Notes: generated by a model from the letters alone, not told the origin. DNA of 34,808 nt from Thermodesulfovibrionia bacterium (GCA_020057065.1 JAGVGM010000164.1:1-34808); one strand, 5' to 3'. Positions 18,166-27,618 are shown, counted from the stretch's first letter. Translations and numbers: made by a program.

Positions 18166-19203
18166 ATGGCGGAAGAATTACAGGAAAAAACGGAACAGGC
18201 AACGGGCCGAAAAAAACAGAAGGCCAGGGAAAAAGGACAGGTCCCAAGGAACAAGGAACTTACCTCAATAGCATCAATGGGCGGGATACTGATGATGTTT
18301 TATTTTATCGGAGAATATTCATTTGCAAGCATGTCCACTTTTACTGGAAGCGCTCTCAGCATGAAATATGGAACGGACCCTATGAATGTATCCAAGGTTG
18401 CGATCATTGAAGGAGCGAAGATACTTTTACCATTTTTATTTGCACCTCTTGTGTTTGCCGTATTAGCGTGTGTGGCACAGGGGGGCTTTGTATTTAAATC
18501 GCTTGAATTTGACATTGAAAAGCTCAACCCTCTTAAAGGGTTAAATAAAATATTTTCCGTGCAGGGTGTATCTGAATTATTAAAGAGCCTTTTAAAGTTT
18601 GCGATAGGCGGATGGGTCGTATATTACGTGATAAAGAAAGATTTAAAAGCGCTTCCTGCACTCTCGGCTATGGAGCTGAATACTTTGGTGAAGGTGTCAG
18701 CTAAAATGCTTGTTCGTGCGGTCGGAGTTGCATTTTTCTATTATATGATCGTGGCTTTTGTCAGTTATCTGCTTGAAAGATGGCAGTTCGAAAAATCCTT
18801 AAGGATGACAAAGCAGGAGATCAGGGAAGAGCATAAAGAAACGGAAGGAGATCCGCTGATCAAGTCCAGAATAAGAAGCGTTCAGAGAGAAATGGCCCGT
18901 AAGCGTATGATGCAGGAGGTGCCCAAAGCCACTGTAGTCATTACAAACCCGACACATTTGGCAGTTGCGCTTATGTATGAGGATAAGAAGATGTTTGCTC
19001 CAAAGATAGTAGCCAAGGGCGCAGGTGTTGTTGCTGAGAAGATAAAGGAGATCGCGGCAGAGCACGGCGTGCCGATCGTGGAAGACAAACCGCTTGCAAG
19101 GGCGCTGTTCAAACATGATCTTGACGCTTTTGTCCCTGAAGAGCTTTATGTGGCTGTAGCCAGGATACTTGCATATATTTATAAGTTGAAAGGGAAGATA
19201 TAA
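18166..19203 (+). CDS. flhB: Flagellar export switch protein FlhB
   Basis: EKTEQATGRKKQKAREKGQVPRNKEL; NPTH autocleavage motif (VVITNPTHLAVAL). Confidence 0.97.
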   Translation: MAEELQEKTEQATGRKKQKAREKGQVPRNKELTSIASMGGILMMFYFIGEYSFASMSTFTGSALSMKYGTDPMNVSKVAIIEGAKILLPFLFAPLVFAVLACVAQGGFVFKSLEFDIEKLNPLKGLNKIFSVQGVSELLKSLLKFAIGGWVVYYVIKKDLKALPALSAMELNTLVKVSAKMLVRAVGVAFFYYMIVAFVSYLLERWQFEKSLRMTKQEIREEHKETEGDPLIKSRIRSVQREMARKRMMQEVPKATVVITNPTHLAVALMYEDKKMFAPKIVAKGAGVVAEKIKEIAAEHGVPIVEDKPLARALFKHDLDAFVPEELYVAVARILAYIYKLKGKI

Positions 19204-19249
19204 TGGAAAATATCAAATATCAAATATTAAATATTAATAGCGAGGCGCT

Positions 19250-21280
19250 ATGAAAGCTCTGTCTATACTGCATGAGCGGGAAGATGTATTTGTTGCAATA
19301 CTGATAGTCTCTGTTATCGGCGTGATGATACTCCCGATTCCGCCCTTTATCCTTGATATATTGCTGGCGTTTTCGATTTCTCTTTCCATGATAATAATAG
19401 TTACATCTGTCTATATAAAAAGACCGCTCGATTTTTCTGTTTTGCCGTCAATACTTCTTATGGCTACTCTTTACCGGCTGGCCCTTAATGTTGCAGCGAC
19501 AAGATTGATACTCTTAAGAGGCAACGAGGGCATAGATTCCGCCGGGCAGGTTATTAAATCTTTTGGAAATTTTGTAGTAGGGGGCGACTATGCAGTCGGG
19601 ATAATAATTTTCCTGATACTGGTTATTGTAAATTTTGTCGTCATAACAAAAGGCTCGGGGAGAATTGCGGAGGTTGCCGCAAGGTTCACATTGGATGCGA
19701 TGCCGGGAAAGCAGATGGCTATTGACGCAGACCTTAATACGGGACTGATAGATGACAGGGAAGCAAGAAGAAGAAGAGAGATGATATCACAGGAAGCAGA
19801 CTTTTACGGGTCGATGGACGGCGCAAGCAAGTTTGTAAGAGGCGACGCAGTCGCCGGATTGATCATAACAGCCATAAATTTAATCGGAGGACTGATCATA
19901 GGCGTGCTGCAGAGAGGGATGCCGATCCTTGAGGCCGCAAAGACTTATACCGTCCTTACCATTGGTGACGGTCTGGTGTCGCAGATACCGGCGCTTTTGA
20001 CCTCAACTGCCGCGGGTATTGTGATGAGCCGCGCCGGAAAAGAGAGTGATATCGGAAAAGACATCACGCAACAGGTATTGATGAATCCCAAGGCGCTCCT
20101 TACCGTTGCAGGAGTTCTGATGGTGCTTGGCCTGGTTCCAGGCCTTCCGCATATTCCATTTTTACTTATCTCTTTAGGCGCCGGTGGAATGGCATATTTT
20201 CTGACAAAGATGCCGGTGGAAGAAGAGAAACAGGAAGCGCTGCAGCAACCGGCCGGTGAAGATCCGAAGATAGAATCTTATCTTGAACTGGACCCGCTGA
20301 GCCTTGAGATCGGTTATGGACTCATACCTTTTGTGGACGAATCCGGCGGTGAGCTGCTCGGAAAGATAAAATCAATGAGAAAACAGATAGCGATGGAGAT
20401 AGGTTTTGTTGTCGCGCCTATTCACATAAAGGACAACCTCCAGTTAAGACCTCATGAATACAGTTTTTTAATTAGAGGTGTAGAGATTGCAAGAGGAGAA
20501 GTTATGATGGGGAGCTGGCTTGCGGTGGCCTCCGGGGAAGCTGAAAAGATTGATGGAATCCCCACAAAGGAACCGGCTTTCGGCCTGCCGGCATACTGGA
20601 TCGATGAAAATGATGTTGAGAAGGCCCAGTTGTCAGGATATATGGTTGTTGATACTGCTACGGTGATCGGCACGCATGTTACAGAGCTTATAAGGACGCA
20701 TGCATGGGAACTTCTCACAAGAAGGGAAACCCAGAAGCTGATGGATAATATTTCAAAATCCTATCCCAAAATGATCGAGGAACTGGTCCCGGGAAATCTG
20801 ACACTCGGCGCCGTCCAGCGAGTACTGCAAAATCTTCTGAAAGAGAGAGTGCCGATTAAAGACATCATAACTATTTTCGATACATTGCTTGATTACTCGC
20901 CTAATGTTAAAGATCCTGAGGTCCTGACCGAATATGTACGTCAAGCACTATCAAGAACAATTACAAAGCAGTATATCAACGATGATGGCCGGCTGACGAT
21001 TTTTACTCTGGACCCTGCATTTGAAAAAATGATGTCCCAGACAGAGGGCGGTAATATAAGCCCTGATGTAATTAATAAGCTTGTTAAAAGCATTGAAAAG
21101 GCTCTTTCTTCTGGGAAATTTAAAGGTGTACAGCCAATTATTTTATGTTCATCGAATGTAAGAAAATACCTCAGGCGTATTGTTGAAAGGATTTCTTCAT
21201 CCATTGTAGTGCTTTCAAGCTCAGAAATTGTATCCACAACAAATTTAGATATAAGGGGGATGTTGAAATATGAAAGTTAA
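19250..21280 (+). CDS. flhA: Flagellar export protein FlhA
   Basis: LLAFSISLSMIIIVTSVYIKRPLDFSVLPSILLMATLYRLALNVAATRLIL; FVVITKGSGRIAEVAARFTLDAMPGKQMAIDADLNTG. Confidence 0.98.
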   Translation: MKALSILHEREDVFVAILIVSVIGVMILPIPPFILDILLAFSISLSMIIIVTSVYIKRPLDFSVLPSILLMATLYRLALNVAATRLILLRGNEGIDSAGQVIKSFGNFVVGGDYAVGIIIFLILVIVNFVVITKGSGRIAEVAARFTLDAMPGKQMAIDADLNTGLIDDREARRRREMISQEADFYGSMDGASKFVRGDAVAGLIITAINLIGGLIIGVLQRGMPILEAAKTYTVLTIGDGLVSQIPALLTSTAAGIVMSRAGKESDIGKDITQQVLMNPKALLTVAGVLMVLGLVPGLPHIPFLLISLGAGGMAYFLTKMPVEEEKQEALQQPAGEDPKIESYLELDPLSLEIGYGLIPFVDESGGELLGKIKSMRKQIAMEIGFVVAPIHIKDNLQLRPHEYSFLIRGVEIARGEVMMGSWLAVASGEAEKIDGIPTKEPAFGLPAYWIDENDVEKAQLSGYMVVDTATVIGTHVTELIRTHAWELLTRRETQKLMDNISKSYPKMIEELVPGNLTLGAVQRVLQNLLKERVPIKDIITIFDTLLDYSPNVKDPEVLTEYVRQALSRTITKQYINDDGRLTIFTLDPAFEKMMSQTEGGNISPDVINKLVKSIEKALSSGKFKGVQPIILCSSNVRKYLRRIVERISSSIVVLSSSEIVSTTNLDIRGMLKYES

Positions 21281-22334
21281 GAAATTTCAGGCAAAGACTT
21301 TTGGTGAAGCTCTTTTAAATATAAAGAAAGAGCTTGGAGAGGATGCAATTATAATCTCTTCGGATGACAGGAAAGGGACGAGACCTTATGTGGAAGTTAC
21401 CGCGGCTGTTGATTATGACATTGAACCGGCCGGCAATTTAAATTATTCACCTGCGTATTCAACATCTAACAGCGATATTGTTGAATTGAAAAATGAGATG
21501 AAGAACCTGAGGGAAAGCATAGATATCATGAGAAACAGCGGATGTGAATTGACTTTGCCGGCAGAGAGAAAGAAGATGTTTTATTTCCTCAGAGAGCGGT
21601 CTATTAAAGACGAATATGCATTAAGTCTGGTTGAAAGGGCAAATACAATAGAAGATCTGGAAACGATTATAACGGATGATATGAGCAGTTCGAGAATGTT
21701 CAATAAATCCTATTCCGATATATGGGGGATGTCGACCAGGTGCAATAACAGGATAATTATGCTTATAGGTCCTACCGGCGTCGGCAAGACAACTACTGTT
21801 GCAAAGCTTGCATCAAAGGCTCTTAAAGAGGGTAAGCGGGCAGCTATCATAGGCGTAGATACATTCAAGATAGGAGCGATAGAACAGATAAGGATATATT
21901 CAAAAATGATAGGAATTCCTCTTGATGTTATTTCAGACGCACAGGATTTAAAAAAGAGCATCAAAAAATATAGTGACAGGGATATTTTGTTAATAGATAC
22001 AACAGGACAAAATCCCAGGGATAATGATTATATCAGGAGTCTTAAGGATATATACAAGACAGGATTACCTATTGAAACCCAGCTCCTGCTTAGCGCCTCC
22101 AGCGATTGTGATTTTCTCATGGAAACATACAAGCATTACGGAACGCTTCCTGTAGATTATATATCTTTTACAAAGACAGATGAAGCAGTAAAATTTGGTT
22201 CAATATATAACCTCTGCCGGACCTACAAAAAGCCTGTTGCGTATATAACTACAGGACAGAGAGTGCCGGGTAATATCGAGTTTGCTGATAATAAAAAGTT
22301 GACAAATCTTATTCTTGGAACGGGGAGTGCATAA
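21270..22334 (+). CDS. flhF: SRP-like GTPase FlhF
   Basis: KVKKFQAKTFGEAL, GPTGVGKTTTVAKLA, LLIDTTGQNPRD. Confidence 0.95.
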   Translation: MKVKKFQAKTFGEALLNIKKELGEDAIIISSDDRKGTRPYVEVTAAVDYDIEPAGNLNYSPAYSTSNSDIVELKNEMKNLRESIDIMRNSGCELTLPAERKKMFYFLRERSIKDEYALSLVERANTIEDLETIITDDMSSSRMFNKSYSDIWGMSTRCNNRIIMLIGPTGVGKTTTVAKLASKALKEGKRAAIIGVDTFKIGAIEQIRIYSKMIGIPLDVISDAQDLKKSIKKYSDRDILLIDTTGQNPRDNDYIRSLKDIYKTGLPIETQLLLSASSDCDFLMETYKHYGTLPVDYISFTKTDEAVKFGSIYNLCRTYKKPVAYITTGQRVPGNIEFADNKKLTNLILGTGSA

Positions 22335-23155
22335 TGAATATTGCGGATAGAAAAACGGTAAGAACAATAGCAATCGCAAGCGGAAAAGGTGGCGTCGGGA
22401 AGACAAATATTACTGCCAACCTTGCAATCGGGTTAAGCAGGCTGGACAAAAAAGTGCTGATCTTTGATGCAGATCTGGGTCTTAGCAACATTGATGTTAT
22501 ACTGAACCTTGCAGCAAAGTATAACATCAAGCATCTTTTTAACGGGGAAAAGAAATTGAAAGACCTTATAATAGACGGCCCTTCCGGAATAAAGGTGTTG
22601 CCCGCCAGTTCCGGCATTCAGGAATTAACTGAGCTCGACGAATTTCAGAGACTGAGGATCATTGAAGAATTTGAGTCTTACGACGATAATGTGGATTATC
22701 TTCTTATAGATACATCTTCCGGTATATCGACCAACGTTGCTTTTTTCTGTATGGCTGCACAGGAGATCATTATTGTAACATCAGCAGAGCCTACTGCAAT
22801 GACTGATGCATATGCCCTGATGAAGGTCCTTTTTACAAAGTATCAGGAAAAGAATTTCAAGATCCTTGTTAATAATGTGAAGGATGAAAAAGAGGCAATG
22901 GAGGTATACGGAAGGTTATCAACTGCGGCTGAAAAATTCCTGAGTATATCTCTTGATTACCTCGGATATGTGCCCTGCGATGCGTTACTGCAAAGGGCTG
23001 TAAGGCAGCAAAAAGCGTTATTGGAAATTTATCCTGACAGCGAAGCAGCCAGGAGCCTTATGAGGATTGCTAAAAAAATATCATCTGAAAACAACAAACA
23101 GATAAAAGGGACGCTTCAATTCTTTCTTGGAGGTCTGTTGAAGGCAAAATGTTAA
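22334..23155 (+). CDS. flhG: MinD-like flagellar number regulator FlhG (YlxH)
   Basis: IAIASGKGGVGKTNITANLAIGLSRLDKKVLIFDADLGLSNIDVIL; adjacent to flhF. Confidence 0.95.
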   Translation: MNIADRKTVRTIAIASGKGGVGKTNITANLAIGLSRLDKKVLIFDADLGLSNIDVILNLAAKYNIKHLFNGEKKLKDLIIDGPSGIKVLPASSGIQELTELDEFQRLRIIEEFESYDDNVDYLLIDTSSGISTNVAFFCMAAQEIIIVTSAEPTAMTDAYALMKVLFTKYQEKNFKILVNNVKDEKEAMEVYGRLSTAAEKFLSISLDYLGYVPCDALLQRAVRQQKALLEIYPDSEAARSLMRIAKKISSENNKQIKGTLQFFLGGLLKAKC

Positions 23156-23880
23156 AGTATAAAACATCAATAAAAGAAGAAACAAAAGAAAAGATAATCA
23201 AGGACTTTTTACCTTATATTAAATACACGGCTTACAGACTTTCATGGAAACTTCCTCCCCATGTTACCGTTGATGATCTTATCAGCGTCGGCTTAATGGG
23301 ATTAATGGATGCTCTCGAAAGGTTTGAACCCGGGAAAGTGAAACTCAAGACTTACGCTGAATTGCGTATCAAGGGATCGATGATAGATGAACTGAGGGCC
23401 ACAGCGTGGATCCCCAGGTCCATGAGGAAAAAGATCGATGAAATTAATAACGCGCGCACTAAACTTGAAAAGAAACACGGCAGGGTGCCCGATGATGCTG
23501 AAGTTGCAAAAACTTTAAAGATGCCTCTCGATGAGTACTACAGGATATTGCAATGTGCGGTGTCCGCTAATCCGATAAGGATTGAGGATTTTAAGACTAA
23601 TAAATATTCTGACAGCGACCTGAATTTCTCTGAATGTATTGCGGACCCTGCTTCAAAAACCCCCCTTGAAGTACTTGAAGAAAAAGATGTACAGGAAAAA
23701 CTTGCGGAACTAATAGAAAGTATGCCCGAAAAAGAAAAACTTGTTTTATCCCTCTATTACTATGAGGAGCTTACAATGCAGGAAATAGGCAGGGTATTAA
23801 GCATTACTGAATCAAGGGTCTGTCAGATCCACAGTCAGGCGCTTGTTAAGCTTAAATCAAAACTTGAATGGGCAAGATAG
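23149..23880 (+). CDS. fliA: Flagellar sigma factor FliA (sigma-28)
   Basis: VDDLISVGLMGLMDALERFEP, LRIKGSMIDELRATAWIPRSMRKK, VLSLYYYEELTMQEIGRVLSITESRVCQIHSQAL. Confidence 0.97.
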   Translation: MLKYKTSIKEETKEKIIKDFLPYIKYTAYRLSWKLPPHVTVDDLISVGLMGLMDALERFEPGKVKLKTYAELRIKGSMIDELRATAWIPRSMRKKIDEINNARTKLEKKHGRVPDDAEVAKTLKMPLDEYYRILQCAVSANPIRIEDFKTNKYSDSDLNFSECIADPASKTPLEVLEEKDVQEKLAELIESMPEKEKLVLSLYYYEELTMQEIGRVLSITESRVCQIHSQALVKLKSKLEWAR

Positions 23881-23929
23881 ATCATATGATGTTAATTACA
23901 CAACTGTAAGATAAAAGCTGGTTGAGACG

Positions 23930-24097
23930 ATGTCGATTAATGGTCTTGGCAATACATTTGGGATAATTCCGGTAAAGAAGGAAAAAGAGGCTGGAGACGC
24001 CTCCAGGAGGAATCAAAAGAAAGACAGGAATAAGGAAGATAAGAATGACAGTGAAGAGCATAAAGAAAAAGAGGGAAAAATTGATATCAGGATTTAA
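23930..24097 (+). CDS. Small charged protein (55 aa), unknown function
   Basis: ATG-initiated MSINGLGNTFGIIPVKKEKEAGDASRRNQKKDRNKEDKNDSEEHKEKEGKIDIRI*; sits between fliA and flgF, below ORF-track cutoff. Confidence 0.5.
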   Translation: MSINGLGNTFGIIPVKKEKEAGDASRRNQKKDRNKEDKNDSEEHKEKEGKIDIRI

Positions 24098-24100
24098 ACT

Positions 24101-24153
24101 TAGGAAGTAGGTAGTAGGAAATAGGTGATAGGTGATAGGTGATAGGTAGTGGA
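24101..24153. repeat. Short tandem repeat (ataggtg and related units)
   Basis: taggaagtaggtagtaggaaataggtgataggtgataggtgataggtagtgg. Confidence 0.8.
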
Positions 24154-24292
24154 GAATGTATAAAGAGAAATATTTTCTATGTCAGGAAAGATTTTCCATA
24201 TGGGAAACAAAAAATTGACAGTAAGGCTTAACAAGGAAAATATAAGTGGTTGATTTAATAACGATAACAGAACGAGATAAATTGAAGACATA

Positions 24293-24309
24293 TGGCATGA
24301 AGTTTGCAT
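24293..24309 (+). promoter_or_regulatory. sigma-54 promoter upstream of flgF
   Basis: TGGCATG-AAGT-TTGCAT; GG-N10-GC exact. Confidence 0.8.
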
Positions 24310-24362
24310 TAATAACTAAAGAGAACAAAAAGACATTAAATTGAAAAATTTAAATTTAAATA

Positions 24363-25073
24363 ATGTATAAAGGGATCTACATAGCGCTCTCAGGGGCAAT
24401 ATTAAAGCAGAAACACATGGACATTTTTGCGCAGAATGTTGCAAATGCGTCAACCCCGGGCTATAAGAAGGAAAGGATCTCTTTCAAGGATTATATAATA
24501 CCGGTCGATAATAAACCGCCTTTAGTGGCTGATGGAAGAACAATGACCGAACTTTCCAGTGTCATAACCGATTTTTCTAAAGGCAGCCTTTTAAGGACAG
24601 GCAACCCCCTGGACCTGGCGGTCAACGGGGAAGGTTTCTTTGCTCTTGAAGATAACAGATATACAAGGAACGGTAATTTTAAGATCGACAGTGAAGGCTA
24701 CCTTGCTACGCAGGGTGGTATAAAAGTGCTCGGCAGCGGAGGGCCTATTGCGGTGCAGGGAAAGAAAATCGATATAAATGAGTCGGGTGAAGTTTTTGTT
24801 GATGATATATCCGTAGGGGCTTTAAAAATAGTTGATTTTCAGGACAAGGGGAAACTCAGAAAATTAGACGGCGGCGTATACACGACTGATGATACAGGAG
24901 TAGAAGCAAAAGCGAGTATAAGTCAGGGCTATTATGAAGCGTCGAATGTTGATGCGGTAAAAGAATTGGTGCAGATGCTTACATCCCTCAGGGAATTTGA
25001 ATCTTACCAGAAGGTGATCCTCGCTTTCGATGACGCATCATCAAAGGTGTCGAATGAACTGGGAAAGGGGTAA
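24363..25073 (+). CDS. flgF: Flagellar proximal rod protein FlgF
   Basis: MYKGIYIALSGAILKQKHMDIFAQNVANASTPGYKKERISF; followed by flgG. Confidence 0.93.
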   Translation: MYKGIYIALSGAILKQKHMDIFAQNVANASTPGYKKERISFKDYIIPVDNKPPLVADGRTMTELSSVITDFSKGSLLRTGNPLDLAVNGEGFFALEDNRYTRNGNFKIDSEGYLATQGGIKVLGSGGPIAVQGKKIDINESGEVFVDDISVGALKIVDFQDKGKLRKLDGGVYTTDDTGVEAKASISQGYYEASNVDAVKELVQMLTSLREFESYQKVILAFDDASSKVSNELGKG

Positions 25074-25076
25074 CTT

Positions 25077-25113
25077 AAAATTTCAAATTTGAAATTTCAA
25101 ATTTCAAATTTAA
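25077..25113. repeat. AT-rich palindromic repeat (AAATTTC/GAAATTT units)
   Basis: aaaatttcaaatttgaaatttcaaatttcaaatttaat in the flgF-flgG gap. Confidence 0.75.
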
Positions 25114-25129
25114 TATAGGAGGATAGACA

Positions 25130-25918
25130 ATGCAGCGTTCATTATTTATAGCAGCAACCGGCATGGAGGCGCAGAGACTCAGCATAGATGTAATATCAAA
25201 TAACCTTGCTAATGTGAATACGACAGGGTTTAAAAAGAGCAGGGCTGATTTTCAGGAGCTGATCTATCAGGGTATCAGAGCGGCCGGCGCATCTTCAGCT
25301 GAGGGAGTGGAACTTCCAACAGGCATACAGGTGGGCCTGGGGGTTCAACCCGCTGCTGTTCAGAAAATGTTTCAACAGGGAGATTTTGTTTCTACCGGAA
25401 ACAATCTTGATCTTGTAATAGAGGGACAGGGTTTTTTCCAGATTGTCAAACCTGACGGTGAAATTGCCTATACCCGTTCAGGCGCTTTGAAACTTAACAG
25501 TGAAGGCAATATAGTAAACTCCGACGGCTATGCACTTGAGCCGGCAATTACAATCCCGTTAAACGCGCTGCAGATTACAATTGTACCGGACGGGACTGTA
25601 TCAGTTATGCAGGCGGGAAGTTCTGCGCCGACCCAGGTTGGTCAGATAGAATTGGCGCAATTTATAAATCCAGGAGGCCTTAATGCTTTAGGGAAGAACC
25701 TGTTTTTTCCCACGGCATCATCAGGCGAAGCAACTACCGGCAATCCCGGTTCAGACGGACTTGGGAATATTAATCAGCGCTTTCTTGAATTGAGCAATGT
25801 GAATGTTGTAGAGGAAATGGTGAATATGATTGTTAGCCAAAGGGCGTATGAACTTAATTCCAAGGTCGTGCAGACATCGGATGAAATGCTTGCGACCGCG
25901 AATAATCTCAGAAGATAG
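25130..25918 (+). CDS. flgG: Flagellar distal rod protein FlgG
   Basis: [48 protein letters not shown]-terminal [32 protein letters not shown]. Confidence 0.97.
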   Translation: MQRSLFIAATGMEAQRLSIDVISNNLANVNTTGFKKSRADFQELIYQGIRAAGASSAEGVELPTGIQVGLGVQPAAVQKMFQQGDFVSTGNNLDLVIEGQGFFQIVKPDGEIAYTRSGALKLNSEGNIVNSDGYALEPAITIPLNALQITIVPDGTVSVMQAGSSAPTQVGQIELAQFINPGGLNALGKNLFFPTASSGEATTGNPGSDGLGNINQRFLELSNVNVVEEMVNMIVSQRAYELNSKVVQTSDEMLATANNLRR

Positions 25919-25950
25919 AGGGGGTAGGGAGTAAGGATTAAGGGGTAAGT

Positions 25951-26712
25951 ATGAGAGAAAATAGAAGACAGGATACAGGGATCAGTAGTCAGGAATCAGC
26001 AGTCAGCAGACAGCGGTCAAAAGTCAGGATTACGAAATCTGTCTACTGTCTACTGCCTACTGTTTACTGCCTACTGTTTACTGTTTACTGTTTACTGTCT
26101 ACTGCAGTTATGGCAATCTCATGGGATCCCGAAGAGGTTTTAAGGCAGTATCTGGCGGATAACTATCCGTGGGCAAGGATAGAGATAAGCGGGGTTAAGA
26201 TAACAGGCGCGATCCCTGATAACGCCCCCGATTCTATAATTGTTAAAAAAGGTCCTATCGGTAAAGGTGAATTCTTGTTTGTATTTGATGATGGAGAGAA
26301 AATGGCTGTGAAAGCTGACGTCAGGGCCTTAGACAGCGTGGTTAAAAGCAAAAGACCTTTTAAGAAAGGTTATGTCCTGAGCAATGAAGATATTTATTTG
26401 TCAGAGATGGATATAAATAAAATGCCGAAGAGTTCTGTGCAGGATCCCGAAGAAATTATCGGAAAACCGCTAAGAAGATCTATTATGGCAAATATCACAT
26501 TAACAGAAAATGTGGTGGAGAAATCGCAACTGGTGGATAAAGGAAAGCAGGTTGTGCTTTTGTTCAATGCTCGCGGATTTAATATTTCCGCTGCAGGCGA
26601 GACAAGAGAGAAGGGATATGTAGGAACGGCCGTTAAAGTAATTAACGTGTCATCAAAAAAAGAGGTAAGAGGAGTTTTAATTGATGAAAGAACAGTTAAA
26701 GTGGAACTGTAA
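25951..26712 (+). CDS. flgA: Flagellar P-ring assembly chaperone FlgA
   Basis: C-terminal SAF-like region ([26 protein letters not shown]...[19 protein letters not shown]); repeat-encoded signal peptide. Confidence 0.9.
   Translation: MRENRRQDTGISSQESAVSRQRSKVRITKSVYCLLPTVYCLLFTVYCLLSTAVMAISWDPEEVLRQYLADNYPWARIEISGVKITGAIPDNAPDSIIVKKGPIGKGEFLFVFDDGEKMAVKADVRALDSVVKSKRPFKKGYVLSNEDIYLSEMDINKMPKSSVQDPEEIIGKPLRRSIMANITLTENVVEKSQLVDKGKQVVLLFNARGFNISAAGETREKGYVGTAVKVINVSSKKEVRGVLIDERTVKVEL
26044..26106 (+). repeat. Nine 7-nt units (TACTGYY-type) inside flgA signal sequence
   Basis: tactgtc tactgcc tactgtt tactgcc tactgtt tactgtt tactgtt tactgtc tactgca. Confidence 0.95.
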
Positions 26713-27472
26713 AGAAGCTGTCAGCAGTCAGCCATCAGCGGTCAGCGAAGAGAACAAGAACTTCTGCTTGCCGCTTATTGCTTACAGCTTACTGCTATTT
26801 TTAATGTACGGATGCGCTACTCCGTCTGCAAACTTGCCGCCGCCTCCGCCGAAATACGTTCAACCTATGGAAGAAAATATTGTGCATAGTTCCACTAATT
26901 CATTATGGAATGATTCCGCAAATATATTTGAAGACACTAAGGCGAGGAGGCTGAACGACCTTGTGACGATAAGTATAGAAGAGAACCTGTCAGGTTCAGG
27001 AACGGCTGATACTAATACCAGCAGAGACTCATCGTTAGATAATTCCCTTACTAATTTATTCGGGATGAATAAGGATTTTAATCTTCATAATGTTTCATTA
27101 CTTAAGGACCTCTTTAAAGGTTCCAATATATTTGACCCCTCTGTTGCCGGCAGTGGGAAGTCTGATTTTAAAGGGAAGGGAGACACGAACAGGGAGGGTA
27201 AACTTGTAGCTAATATAACCGCCAAAGTTGTTGAAGTGATGCCTAACGGCAATCTTATGCTGGAAGCAAGGAAGGAACTTACGATAAATAACGAAAAACA
27301 GATACTGGTACTTACCGGACTGGTAAGACCTGATGATATCGATTCGAACAATAGTGTCTTAAGCAGCAAGATAGCGGATGCACAAATTTATTATGTAGGA
27401 GATGGCGTGATACAGGACAAGCAGAGCCCCGGCTGGCTTGTCAGGATAATGGATAAGGTATGGCCATTTTAA
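26684..27472 (+). CDS. flgH: Flagellar L-ring lipoprotein FlgH
   Basis: GCATP lipobox-like Cys, NSLWNDSANIFEDTKARRLNDLVTISIEENLSGSGTA; VVEVMPNGNLMLEARKELTINNEKQ. ATG 26684 overlaps flgA by 29 nt. Confidence 0.95.
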   Translation: MKEQLKWNCKEAVSSQPSAVSEENKNFCLPLIAYSLLLFLMYGCATPSANLPPPPPKYVQPMEENIVHSSTNSLWNDSANIFEDTKARRLNDLVTISIEENLSGSGTADTNTSRDSSLDNSLTNLFGMNKDFNLHNVSLLKDLFKGSNIFDPSVAGSGKSDFKGKGDTNREGKLVANITAKVVEVMPNGNLMLEARKELTINNEKQILVLTGLVRPDDIDSNNSVLSSKIADAQIYYVGDGVIQDKQSPGWLVRIMDKVWPF

Positions 27473-27482
27473 GAAAGTAACA

Positions 27483-27618
27483 AGTGACAAGTGACGAGAG
27501 AAAAATGAAAAGTAAAAAGTTAACAATAGAAGTCAGAAGTCAGAAGCCAGAAGTCGGAAGAATTGTAAAATGGTTATTTATTTTATTTCTTGTCACTTGT
27601 CACTCGTCACTTGTCACT
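27483..27618. repeat. Inverted repeat arms flanking flgI signal-sequence region
   Basis: agtgacaagtgacgag (27483-27498) and its exact reverse complement ctcgtcacttgtcact (27603-27618), with agaagtcag-type direct repeats between. Confidence 0.9.

Noticed and set aside
26044-26106. Possible CRISPR-like array in flgA
   Set aside because: Units are contiguous 7-mers without spacers and lie in coding sequence; a simple tandem repeat.
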